Shown here one piece after another: positions 57,601 to 64,000 of a stretch of 64,000 nt of DNA (position 1 is its first letter; the number at the start of each line of letters is the position of its first letter). The stretch lies in assembly GCF_024171785.1 (NCBI RefSeq), contig NZ_JAMTCK010000015.1, positions 182,766 to 246,765 of the forward strand. Direction: 5' to 3'. Origin of the DNA: Goodfellowiella coeruleoviolacea (GTDB taxonomy: Bacteria > Actinomycetota > Actinomycetes > Mycobacteriales > Pseudonocardiaceae). The notes below the pieces were generated by a model that saw only the letters and a program-made list of their open reading frames with translations, did no database searches and was not told the origin of the DNA. The position numbers and the translations under genes were made by a program.

Positions 57601-57897
57601 GCCGTCTACCAGCTGGCCGCCGCGCTCGGCGCGTTCACCGGCCTGGGCCTGGCGCCGGAACCGGGTGGCGCCCGACTGCTGTACGTGGCCAAGGCCGACC
57701 GCCGGACCGGCGCGGCCGAGCGCGTCCAACCGGCACTGGACGAGGCCAGCACCCAGACCTGGCTGGCCACGGTCCGCCAGGCCGGCTCGGCGTGCGTCGG
57801 CCCGGAGTACAGCGCGGTGGAGAACCCCGACTGCCCGCGCTGCCCGGCCCGCACCAGCTGCCCGCTGCACCCGTCCGGGAGACAGGTGCCGCAGTGA
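54643..57897 (+). CDS. adnA: AdnA subunit of the AdnAB helicase-nuclease
   Basis: A 1084-residue UvrD/RecB-type protein (Rv3202c-like) that partners AdnB in end-resection of DNA breaks. Walker A is KVLGGPGSGKTTLLAEV. Motif II reads LLVDDAQHLDP rather than DExQ, and the GKE-type motif V reads TAHAAAGREWTV; both are weakened, consistent with AdnA being the lesser motor. The C-terminal nuclease has GRVDRLE and VVVDIKTAKTP, plus cysteines CPLRWM and CPRCPARTSC for a [4Fe-4S] cluster. GTG at 54643, close to a TTCTAT -10-like element; the previous ORF extension is unlikely. Confidence 0.92.
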   Translation: MPPTASAPTVAPLLVRRPVGASPRPRWSAAARQVLDSPGGFLKVLGGPGSGKTTLLAEVAADRVLRGGADPENVLVLTASRRAANAMRARITRLLTGDADGEHGDTLRTVRQPLVRTVHSYAFAVLRAQAVLRDTAPPRLLAAPEQQAMIRELLAGDIEAGAPHWPERLRPALGLPGFAAELRDLLLRAAERGLGPEDLRELGERHGVPEWVAAGTFGVQYEEVTLLAGFEAGRESGPALDAAELVTSALLAFDNDEELLAAERARVRHLLVDDAQHLDPLQFALIRTLAGDEGRTGELVLAGDPDQAIFSFRGADPRLLVEADPGAGRTVVLAENHRMAPNVATAVRRLAARLPGVSPTRESTPDSPQETGTGSVQVRLLSSTAQEASWIADQLRRAHLLEGVPWSEMAVLVRSTANTLPVLRRAMLAAGVPVAVPADELPLAQQAAVRPLLAILRCAAEPEALDEDTAAMLLASPFGGADPLALRRLRRGLRRLELAAGGDRASGDLLVEVLTSVDVLAALEDAEAEPARRIAGLLAVARQALAEGLGVEMVLWRVWQASGLEPRWVAQAGRGGVGGAQADRDLDSVVALFDAAAKYADRLPGAGVTEFADYLAAQDIVGDTLAPAAPIGEAVAVLTAHAAAGREWTVVAVPGVQEGTWPDLRLRGSLLGVERMVDLLSGVDPATTPVSATAPLLAEERRLLLVAASRARRTLLVSAVRGDEEQPSRFLDELDGLAADPQATPRPVFTPQRGLVLAELVGELRRVVCDAGEPTDRRRRAATQLARLAKAGVPGAHPNSWYGLPAASSNTPLWTRGQRVNVSPSTIDVLTKCPLRWMVERHGGQDPAELASITGTLVHALAQAAASGADRDALRAKLDEAWAAVDAGAPWFSRRERQRVERMLDTFLDWQDRSRGELDQVAVEQELSVDIPPETTPDGRPGGPWLRVKGRVDRLETDAAGRPVVVDIKTAKTPVTKGEAEAHPQLAVYQLAAALGAFTGLGLAPEPGGARLLYVAKADRRTGAAERVQPALDEASTQTWLATVRQAGSACVGPEYSAVENPDCPRCPARTSCPLHPSGRQVPQ

Positions 57898-60800
57898 CAC
57901 TGCTCGCCGACAAGCGCGATGAACACCACGAGCGCGACGAACCCGCCCTGGTCAGCCCGGCCGAGGTGGCCGCGGCCCTCGGCCTGCACCCGCCCACCCC
58001 GGAACAGGCGGCGGTGATCGCCGCGCCGGCCGAACCCGCCCTGGTGGTGGCCGGGGCCGGCGCCGGCAAGACCGAGACCATGGCCGCCCGGGTGGTGTGG
58101 CTGGTGGCCAACGGCCTGGTCACCCCGGACCGGGTGCTGGGCCTGACGTTCACCCGCAAGGCGGCCAGGCAGCTGGCCGAGCGGGTGCGGGCCCGGCTGC
58201 GCCGGCTGGCCGGCTCCGGCCTGCTGGACCGGCTCGACCCCAGCGGTGAGCGCCGCGCGGCCGTGCTGACCAGCGAACCCACCGTGCTCACCTACCACGC
58301 CTACGCCGGCCGGCTGGTCGCCGAACACGGGCTGCGCCTGCCGGTGGAGCCCGGCGTGCGGCTGCTCACCGAGACCGCGTCCTGGCAGCTGGCGCACCGG
58401 GTGGTGAGCACCTGGACCGAGGACCTGGACACCGACAAGGTGCCGGCCACCATCACCAACTACCTGCTCGCGCTGGCCGGTGAGCTGGGCGAGCACCTGG
58501 TCGACCCGGACCGGCTGCGCGCGCACGCCAGCTGGCTGTGCCAGACGATCGAGAACGCGCCCAGGGCCCCCCGCCAGCGCGCGGACCTGCCGGTGGGGCT
58601 GCGCGAGATCATCGCGGCGCAGCGGCTGCGGGCGGCGCTGCTGCCGCTGCTGGACGCCTACGCGCAGCGCAAGCGGCGCGAGGCCGCCATGGACTTCGCC
58701 GACCAGATGTCCCTGGCCGCGCGGCTGGCCAGCGAACACCCCGAGGTGGTGCGCGGCGAGCGGGACCGGTTCGGCGCGGTGCTGCTGGACGAGTACCAGG
58801 ACACCGGGCACGCCCAGCGGGTGCTGCTGCGCTCGCTGTTCGGCGGCGCCGACGACCCGCCGCTGCCGGTCACCTCCGTGGGTGACCCGGCGCAGGCGAT
58901 CTACGGCTGGCGCGGGGCCAGCGCCGCCAACCTGCCCCGGTTCACCACCGACTTCCCGGTGGCCAGGGCCGGCGAGGTGGTGCCGGCCCGCCGGTACGGG
59001 CTGCTCACCAGCTTCCGCAACCCGCCCGAGGTGCTGGCGCTGGCCAACGCCGTGTCCGGGCCGCTGCGCTCGGCCGGCCTGGAAGTGGACGAGCTGCGCG
59101 CCCGCGACGGCGCCGGCCCCGGTGACGTGCACTGCGCGCTGCTGCCGGACGTGCGCGCCGAACTGGACTGGCTGGGCGACGCCGTGGCCAGCCGGTGGCA
59201 CGCCGCGGTCGCGGCCGAGGGCAGCCCACCCACCGCGGCCGTGCTGGTGCGCCGCCGCGCCGACATGGCCGGCATCGCCGCGGTGCTGCGCGACCGCGGC
59301 CTGCCCGTCGAGGTGGTCGGGCTGGGCGGCCTGCTGGACGAGCCCGAGGTGCGCGACCTGGTCAGCGCGCTGCGGGTGCTGGTGGAACCGCTGGCCGGCA
59401 CGGCGGCGGCCCGGCTGCTCACCGGGTCGCGCTGGCGGCTGTCCGCCGCCGACCTGGCCGCGCTGTGGCAGCGCGCCGGCGAACTGGCCGGGCGCGGCGG
59501 CCGAACCAGCACCGGGTCCACAGTGGACGAGTCCGGAGTGGACGATCCGCTGGTGGCGCTGACCCAGGCGCTGCCCGGCGAACACGCCGAACAGGCCGGC
59601 CTGGTGGACGCCCTGGACGACCCGGGCGAGCCGGAGCGCTACTCCGCCCAGGGCTACCGGCGCATCCGCCGGCTGGGCTGGGAGCTGGCCGCGCTGCGCC
59701 GCCGGCTGGACCAGCCGCTGCCCGAGCTGGTCGCCGACGTGGAACGCACCCTGCTGCTGGACATCGAGGCGATGGCCCGGCCGGGCGGCGTTGGCCGCGC
59801 CCACCTGGACGCGTTCGCCGACGTGGTCGCCGAGTACGCCGCGGCCAGCCCGTCCGCCACCCTGCCGTCCCTGTTGGACTACCTGACCACGGCCGAGCGC
59901 GCCGAGGACGGCCTGGAGCCGGGCGAGGTCGAGGTGGCCGAGGACCGGGTGCAGGTGCTCACCATGCACGCGGCCAAGGGCCTGGAGTGGCAGGTGGTGG
60001 CCGTGCCGCACCTGGTCAAGGACGTGTTCCCGGGGCGGCGCAAGTCCTCCTGCTGGCTGCGCTCGGTCACCGAGCTGCCCGCGGAGCTGCACGGCGACGC
60101 CGAGGACCTGCCCCAGCTGCGGCTCACCGGCGCGGAGAACCGCAAGGAGCTGGAGGACGCGCTCACCGCGCACGCCGAGGAGTTCGAGCAGCGCCGGCTG
60201 GTCGAGGAGCGCCGGCTGCTGTACGTCGCGCTGACCCGGTCCGAGCGCACCCTGCTGATGTCCGGCCACTGGTGGGGCGAGACCGGCGAGCACCCGCGCG
60301 GCCCGTCCCCGTTCCTCACCGAGATCAGGGGCGCGCTCACCGCCGACATCGGCGTGGTCGACGTGTGGGCCGACGCGCCGGTCGAGGGCGAGCCCAACCC
60401 GCTGGCCGAGGTGACCACGTCCGCGCGCTGGCCGGTGGACCCGCTGGGCTCGCGCCGGGCCGCCGTGGCCGAGGGCGCCGACCTGGTGCTGGCCGCCCTG
60501 GCGGAGCTGCCCGACGCCGAGCCGCCCGGTGCCGAGCCGCCTGACGCCGAGCCGCCTGACGCCGAGCCGCCTGACGCCGAGCCGCCTGACGCAGACCGGC
60601 CCGCCGCCGGCTTGGCCGACGCCAGCTTGGCTGAAACCGCAGCGGCCGAGCCGCCGGAACCGCCGGAACCACCGGAGCCGCCCGAGGACTTCCCGCCGGA
60701 GCCGTTCGACGACTACCCGCCGGAGGACGACTACCAAGCTGACTACCCGCCCGAAGCCGACTTGCCGCCCGAGCCACCCGAGGACTTCCCCCCGGACGAG

Positions 60801-61619
60801 CCGCCCGACGACGGCCTGCCCCCGGACGACGTGGTGGCTGGGGACCTCTCACTCGGGGACCTCTCACTCGGGGACGTCCCGCCCGGGGACTCCGTCCTGG
60901 CCGAGGAGTTCACCTCGCCGGGGCTCGACCTGCCCGAGGACGACCCCGAGGGCTGGGCCAGGGACGTGGACGTGCTGCTGGCCGAGCGGGCCGGCGCGGG
61001 TCGGCGGGAACGGGTGGCCCTGCCCGACCAGCTGTCCGTGAGCCAACTGGTGGAGCTGGCCGCCGACCCGGCCGCGCTGGCCCGCCGGCTGCGGCGGCCA
61101 CTGCCGTTCCCACCCAACCCGCTGGCGCGGCGCGGCACCGCGTTCCACACCTGGCTGGAGAAGCGCTTCGGCGCCAACCGGTTGCTGGACATCGACGAGC
61201 TGCCCGGCGCGGCCGACGAGGGCGCGGCCCCGGACAGCGAGCTGGACCGGTTGCGCGCCGCGTTCCTGGCCAGCGACTGGGCCGAGCGGATGCCGCACGA
61301 CGTGGAGGTGCCGTTCGAGACCGAGGTGGACGGCATCGCCGTGCGGGGCCGGATGGACGCGGTGTTCGCCGACCCGGACGGCGGGTGGACCGTGGTCGAC
61401 TGGAAGACCGGCGCGCTGCCCGACCGGGACCGGCTGCCCGCGCTGTCGGTGCAGCTGGCCGCCTACCGGCTGGCCTGGGCGGCGCTGTCCGGGGCACCGG
61501 TGTCCTCGGTGCGGGCGGCGTTCCACTACGTGCGGCACAACCGCACGCTGCGGCCGGCCGACCTGCTCGACGCGGACGGGTTGCGTGCGCTGATCCGGGG
61601 CGTGCCCACCGTGGACTGA
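57894..61619 (+). CDS. adnB: AdnB subunit of the AdnAB helicase-nuclease
   Basis: A 1241-residue UvrD-type motor plus RecB-type nuclease (Rv3201c-like), the leading ATPase of AdnAB. Motifs: Walker A VVAGAGAGKTETMAARV, GLTFTRKAARQL, II LLDEYQDTG, III GDPAQAIYGWRGA, V TMHAAKGLEWQVV, VI LLYVALTRSERTLL. The nuclease core is RGRMDAVFADP and TVVDWKTGA. Residues ~870-1018 form a long acidic proline-rich linker (PDAEPPDAEPPDAE, PPEPPEPPED) between the motor and nuclease. GTG start overlaps the adnA stop by 3 bases (GTGA). Confidence 0.93.
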   Translation: MTLLADKRDEHHERDEPALVSPAEVAAALGLHPPTPEQAAVIAAPAEPALVVAGAGAGKTETMAARVVWLVANGLVTPDRVLGLTFTRKAARQLAERVRARLRRLAGSGLLDRLDPSGERRAAVLTSEPTVLTYHAYAGRLVAEHGLRLPVEPGVRLLTETASWQLAHRVVSTWTEDLDTDKVPATITNYLLALAGELGEHLVDPDRLRAHASWLCQTIENAPRAPRQRADLPVGLREIIAAQRLRAALLPLLDAYAQRKRREAAMDFADQMSLAARLASEHPEVVRGERDRFGAVLLDEYQDTGHAQRVLLRSLFGGADDPPLPVTSVGDPAQAIYGWRGASAANLPRFTTDFPVARAGEVVPARRYGLLTSFRNPPEVLALANAVSGPLRSAGLEVDELRARDGAGPGDVHCALLPDVRAELDWLGDAVASRWHAAVAAEGSPPTAAVLVRRRADMAGIAAVLRDRGLPVEVVGLGGLLDEPEVRDLVSALRVLVEPLAGTAAARLLTGSRWRLSAADLAALWQRAGELAGRGGRTSTGSTVDESGVDDPLVALTQALPGEHAEQAGLVDALDDPGEPERYSAQGYRRIRRLGWELAALRRRLDQPLPELVADVERTLLLDIEAMARPGGVGRAHLDAFADVVAEYAAASPSATLPSLLDYLTTAERAEDGLEPGEVEVAEDRVQVLTMHAAKGLEWQVVAVPHLVKDVFPGRRKSSCWLRSVTELPAELHGDAEDLPQLRLTGAENRKELEDALTAHAEEFEQRRLVEERRLLYVALTRSERTLLMSGHWWGETGEHPRGPSPFLTEIRGALTADIGVVDVWADAPVEGEPNPLAEVTTSARWPVDPLGSRRAAVAEGADLVLAALAELPDAEPPGAEPPDAEPPDAEPPDAEPPDADRPAAGLADASLAETAAAEPPEPPEPPEPPEDFPPEPFDDYPPEDDYQADYPPEADLPPEPPEDFPPDEPPDDGLPPDDVVAGDLSLGDLSLGDVPPGDSVLAEEFTSPGLDLPEDDPEGWARDVDVLLAERAGAGRRERVALPDQLSVSQLVELAADPAALARRLRRPLPFPPNPLARRGTAFHTWLEKRFGANRLLDIDELPGAADEGAAPDSELDRLRAAFLASDWAERMPHDVEVPFETEVDGIAVRGRMDAVFADPDGGWTVVDWKTGALPDRDRLPALSVQLAAYRLAWAALSGAPVSSVRAAFHYVRHNRTLRPADLLDADGLRALIRGVPTVD
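60512..60592 (+). repeat. 15-base tandem repeat in the adnB linker
   Basis: Five near-identical units of GACGCCGAGCCGCCT encode DAEPP repeats. A second short array of GGGGACCTCTCACTC-type 15-mers is at 60840-60882. Both are within the linker and preserve the frame. Confidence 0.8.
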
Positions 61620-61715
61620 GGCCGGCGGGGGCGGAGGCCGGGGGTGCCGGGCAAGGCGTGGACTGGGAACGGCTGGTGGGGTCCGCGATCGGCGCGGCTG
61701 TGCAAGGATCGGGCG

Positions 61716-62342
61716 ATGCACAGCCCTGCAAGCTGGAAGCTGGCCAGTCCGCCGGAGACCCCGGCCAGCATTGCCGTGGACCTCGTCGAACTGCGCGAAC
61801 CACTGGTCCGGGTCACCCGCACCGAGGCCGGGGACTGGTGCTTCGACGGGCCGGGCGAGGCCCGCGAGCTGGTGGAGGAGATCACCCTCGGCGACGTGGT
61901 GCGGGCCTGGCCGCACGTGGCCGTGTTGCGGATGGTCCAGCCGGGGGAGACCGCGGTGTGGAACTGGGCGGAGAACGGCTGGCACATCGCGCCGCTGTCC
62001 AACCAGGCCGAGCTGAGCTGCGCGGACCTGGCGGACAGCGCCTGGCCGGAGGACCTGCCGGCCGAGGACCCGGCCGTGGTCGAGCGGGCGGTGGTCACCG
62101 GCGAGGCGCTGCTCACCGACGTGCAGCGGGACGACGAGGGCTTCTCGTTCGTCGGCCCGGGCGAGGACGAGCTGTCGGTGGACGCGTACGTGCTGGTGCG
62201 ACTGGCCGACGCGGTGCGGCGCTGGCCGCACTCGTTCGGCGTGGTGCGGGCGCTGCAACCCGGCGAGGGCGTGGAGTGGGACGCCGAGGAACTGCGCTGG
62301 GACGCCTACCGGCTGACCTACCCGACCCAGCCGGAGCTGTGA
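61716..62342 (+). CDS. Unrecognised 208-residue protein downstream of adnB
   Basis: A hydrophilic acidic protein of no recognised family. It shows two loosely repeated halves with WPHVAVLRMVQPGETAVWNW and WPHSFGVVRALQPGEGVEWD, suggesting an internal duplication, each with a DVVRAW/DAVRRW helix before it. ATG at 61716 follows AAGGATCGGGCG. Its 3' end overlaps that of the convergent gene by 25 bases. Confidence 0.65.
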   Translation: MHSPASWKLASPPETPASIAVDLVELREPLVRVTRTEAGDWCFDGPGEARELVEEITLGDVVRAWPHVAVLRMVQPGETAVWNWAENGWHIAPLSNQAELSCADLADSAWPEDLPAEDPAVVERAVVTGEALLTDVQRDDEGFSFVGPGEDELSVDAYVLVRLADAVRRWPHSFGVVRALQPGEGVEWDAEELRWDAYRLTYPTQPEL

Positions 62343-63037
62343 CCGGCCTCGGCCTGCCGGTTGACCCCGGGCGCGCCGCCGCCCGGGGCCGGAACCTCCG
62401 GAGCGTTGACCCCTGAGGCGTCGACTCCGGGCGCGCTGGTCCCCTGCGCGGTGACCTCGGGGCCGTTGACCTCGGCCGTCAGGCGCGCGCGGAGTTCCCT
62501 GGCCAGCGTGGTCACGTCGGTGGGCTGCGCCTCGACCACCCGGTCGTAGAGCACCTCCAGCAGCCACCGGCCGAACAGCGACGGGCCGAACTCGGCCGAC
62601 CGGTCCTCGGGTGGCACCACCAGGTTGGCCGAGCGCCGCGCGCGGTCCGCGGCCACCACACCCACCCCGTAGTAGTCCAGTTCGATCACCGACCACGAGC
62701 CGACCGGCGGGGTCTCCGGCAGCACCACGACGCACGGGGCGAGCGTCATCAGCGTGCCGCAGGACTGTAACGCGCGGTCCGCGGCGGGCGCGTTGACCAG
62801 CACACCGACCAGTTCGACGGCGGCGACCGGCAGGTGGCGGTGCCGGTCGGGCTCGAACCAGGAGCGGAACCAGGACGGGTCAGCCTGGGGCGGCCAGCCG
62901 TTGCGGCTGCGCCAGGTGTGCACGTCCCGGCGAAGCCGCACCACGGCGGACACCTGCTGGCCGAGCACGGCGACGTCGGGCACGAGGAGCCCGCGCCAGC
63001 CAAGGGCTGCGACGGCCTGCTTCAGGAGCGGTTGCAC
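62318..63037 (-). CDS. Unrecognised 239-residue protein with Ala/Pro/Gly tail
   Basis: A protein of unknown family: N-terminal VAALGWRGLLVPDVAVLGQQ, then VRLRRDVHTWRSRNGWP, and a tail of PGVDASGVNAPEVPAPGGG-type low-complexity repeats encoded by GTTGACC/GGGG units. GTG at 63037 starts V-QPLLKQAV. It is convergent with the adnB-downstream gene. No function inferred. Confidence 0.55.
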   Translation of the reverse strand: MQPLLKQAVAALGWRGLLVPDVAVLGQQVSAVVRLRRDVHTWRSRNGWPPQADPSWFRSWFEPDRHRHLPVAAVELVGVLVNAPAADRALQSCGTLMTLAPCVVVLPETPPVGSWSVIELDYYGVGVVAADRARRSANLVVPPEDRSAEFGPSLFGRWLLEVLYDRVVEAQPTDVTTLARELRARLTAEVNGPEVTAQGTSAPGVDASGVNAPEVPAPGGGAPGVNRQAEAGHSSGWVG

Positions 63038-63437
63038 TCGGCATCCTAATTTTGTTGCAGATTCAACGACGCTTGCTGAACAACGAACGGGCGGTACGTG
63101 TTCCTGCCGGTGCTCAGCGTAGTGGTCGCGCTGGATACCTCATATGCAGATTACGAATAAGTCCCTGCATCGCCGCGATTGCGACGAGTGCCGCCCCGGG
63201 GCGGCTCCGGGGCCCGTCCGACCCGGCTGAGCGGGGCCGATGCCGGGAGGAACCGCTGTCACGTGCACGCCTTTCCTGCGGTGCGGTCGGCCTGTGATCT
63301 TTCCCATCCGGCTGGTCAACCCGCCTGATGCGGTGACCGCCGGAGGAGTGAAATCCGCGCCGCGGTTGCGCCGGTACCCGGTTTCCGGGTCTCCGTGCCG
63401 CTGACCCGCCGAACCACGGAGAACGGACGGAGATCGG
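63038..63437. other. Divergent intergenic region
   Basis: About 400 bases between the minus-strand gene and the secreted M15-like gene. The minus-strand promoter side is AT-rich (about 63,046-63,075). TTGCAGATTCAA at 63,055-63,066 is a near-palindrome. No convincing coding sequence; GGAG at about 63,428 precedes the next start. Confidence 0.4.
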
Positions 63438-63947
63438 ATGAGCGCGCACGCGATTCCCGCCACCCCCGCCCTGACCGCCGCCAGCTGCCTGACCGCCGCC
63501 ACCTGGCTGGGCACCGTGCTCGCGCTGGCACCCGCCGCGAGCGCCAGCGGCGACAAGCTGACCCACGAGGAGGCGGTCGAGCGGCTCCTCGACGCCGGCG
63601 TCACCTGGAACTCCACCGGCGGCTGCACCGACCGCGACAACCCGGCGTGCACCTCGTTCGACCAGGTCAACTCCGGCACGATCGACGGCGTGATCACGTT
63701 GAAGGAGGCCAGCGGCTGTCCGGTCAACGTCAGCGGCGGCACCGAGGCCGGCCACTCGTTGGCCAACCCGCACAGCCACTGGGCCGGCTACAAGCTCGAC
63801 CTCAGCAAGAACCCCTGCCTGGACAACTACATCCGCGGCAGCTTCAGCTACGTGGGCCGGCGCGCCGACGGCTACGGGCAGTGGCAGGCGCTGTCCGGCA
63901 ACCTGTACTGCGACGAGGGCAACCACTGGGACGTTCTCTACTACTGA
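63438..63947 (+). CDS. Secreted protein resembling M15 (D-Ala carboxypeptidase-like) zinc domains
   Basis: A 169-residue exported protein. Signal peptide through LAPAASAS near residue 36. The segment VNVSGGTEAGHSLANPHSHW followed by AGYKLDL looks like the SGG..H..G...D zinc and substrate motif of peptidase M15-type domains, with the third ligand in GNHWDVLYY. Two cysteine pairs (CTDRDNPAC, CPVN...CLDN) suggest disulfides. It may act on peptidoglycan; this assignment is tentative. ATG at 63438 with GGAG upstream. Confidence 0.6.
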   Translation: MSAHAIPATPALTAASCLTAATWLGTVLALAPAASASGDKLTHEEAVERLLDAGVTWNSTGGCTDRDNPACTSFDQVNSGTIDGVITLKEASGCPVNVSGGTEAGHSLANPHSHWAGYKLDLSKNPCLDNYIRGSFSYVGRRADGYGQWQALSGNLYCDEGNHWDVLYY

Positions 63948-64000
63948 GCCGGGACTGCTGGGCCGGGCTGCTGAGCCGGGCCTACCGGGCCGGCCTGCTG

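Noticed and set aside
54223-57900. 1225-residue open frame on the minus strand across adnA
   Set aside because: It is a GC-skew shadow of adnA: low complexity rich in R, G, P and H, no motifs, and adnA has clear helicase and nuclease motifs on the plus strand.
57606-60737. 1043-residue open frame on the minus strand across adnB
   Set aside because: Shadow of adnB without recognisable domains or ribosome site.
1-64000. rRNA, tRNA, insertion sequences with transposases, prophage genes and CRISPR arrays
   Set aside because: None was recognised in the window; the only mobile-element candidate is the inverted-repeat HNH unit.

Overview
The window is very GC-rich actinobacterial chromosome with frequent GTG and TTG starts. 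Its gene families (DUF3107, DUF3152, TIGR02569, AdnAB, MoeZ, DUF397/DUF5753 pairs, DUF222-HNH proteins) suggest a filamentous actinomycete, most likely of the Pseudonocardiaceae group. This is inferred from gene content; no rRNA or tRNA gene is present to confirm it.

The backbone resembles the Mycobacterium tuberculosis segment from about Rv3212 down to Rv3201c, as I recall that order. It comprises a PQQ-propeller membrane protein (8.4-9.9 kb), a DEAD-box RNA helicase (10.0-11.9), a ferritin-like protein, DUF3107, a TetR regulator, DUF3152, MoeZ, a TIGR02569 kinase-like protein (to 18.8 kb), an alkyltransferase-like protein (46.5-46.8) and the AdnA/AdnB helicase-nuclease (54.6-61.6). Two blocks are inserted: 19-46.3 kb and 46.9-54.5 kb. 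The left 8 kb holds corA (cut by the edge), a MaoC hydratase, DUF2332, Nudix, PH-domain, PHP-phosphoesterase and RecB-type nuclease genes.

The first insert begins with a seven-gene assimilatory nitrate/nitrite operon at 19.1-29.5 kb: molybdopterin nitrate reductase, FAD/[2Fe-2S] electron-transfer subunit, nitrate transporter, NirB, NirD, a HemD-winged-helix regulator (NnaR type) and sirohydrochlorin chelatase. It imports nitrate, reduces it to ammonium and supplies siroheme. Next come three tandem paralogous secreted proteins with an invariant Cys-Tyr-Glu C-terminus, a two-component system, a Gly/Ala-repeat membrane protein, a DUF222-HNH gene inside ~120-130 bp inverted repeats (REP13E12-like element, 34.36-35.83 kb) and an XRE/DUF397 pair. 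At 37-46 kb lie two paralogous six-cysteine secreted proteins, a cytochrome P450, two Tat-exported amidohydrolases, HxlR and NAD(P)-binding genes, and a secreted peptidase.

The second insert carries a chitinase with a DasR-like site, a glyoxalase-fold protein and, at 49-54.5 kb, an array of small unrecognised proteins (two of them paralogs) interrupted by a MerR/reductase pair; it resembles an immunity-gene island. The right end has two unrecognised genes and a secreted M15-peptidase-like protein.

The best candidates for something undescribed are the tandem CYE secreted paralogs beside their two-component system, the inverted-repeat HNH element, the duplicated secreted-protein and amidohydrolase pairs with their duplicated promoters, and the immunity-like array.
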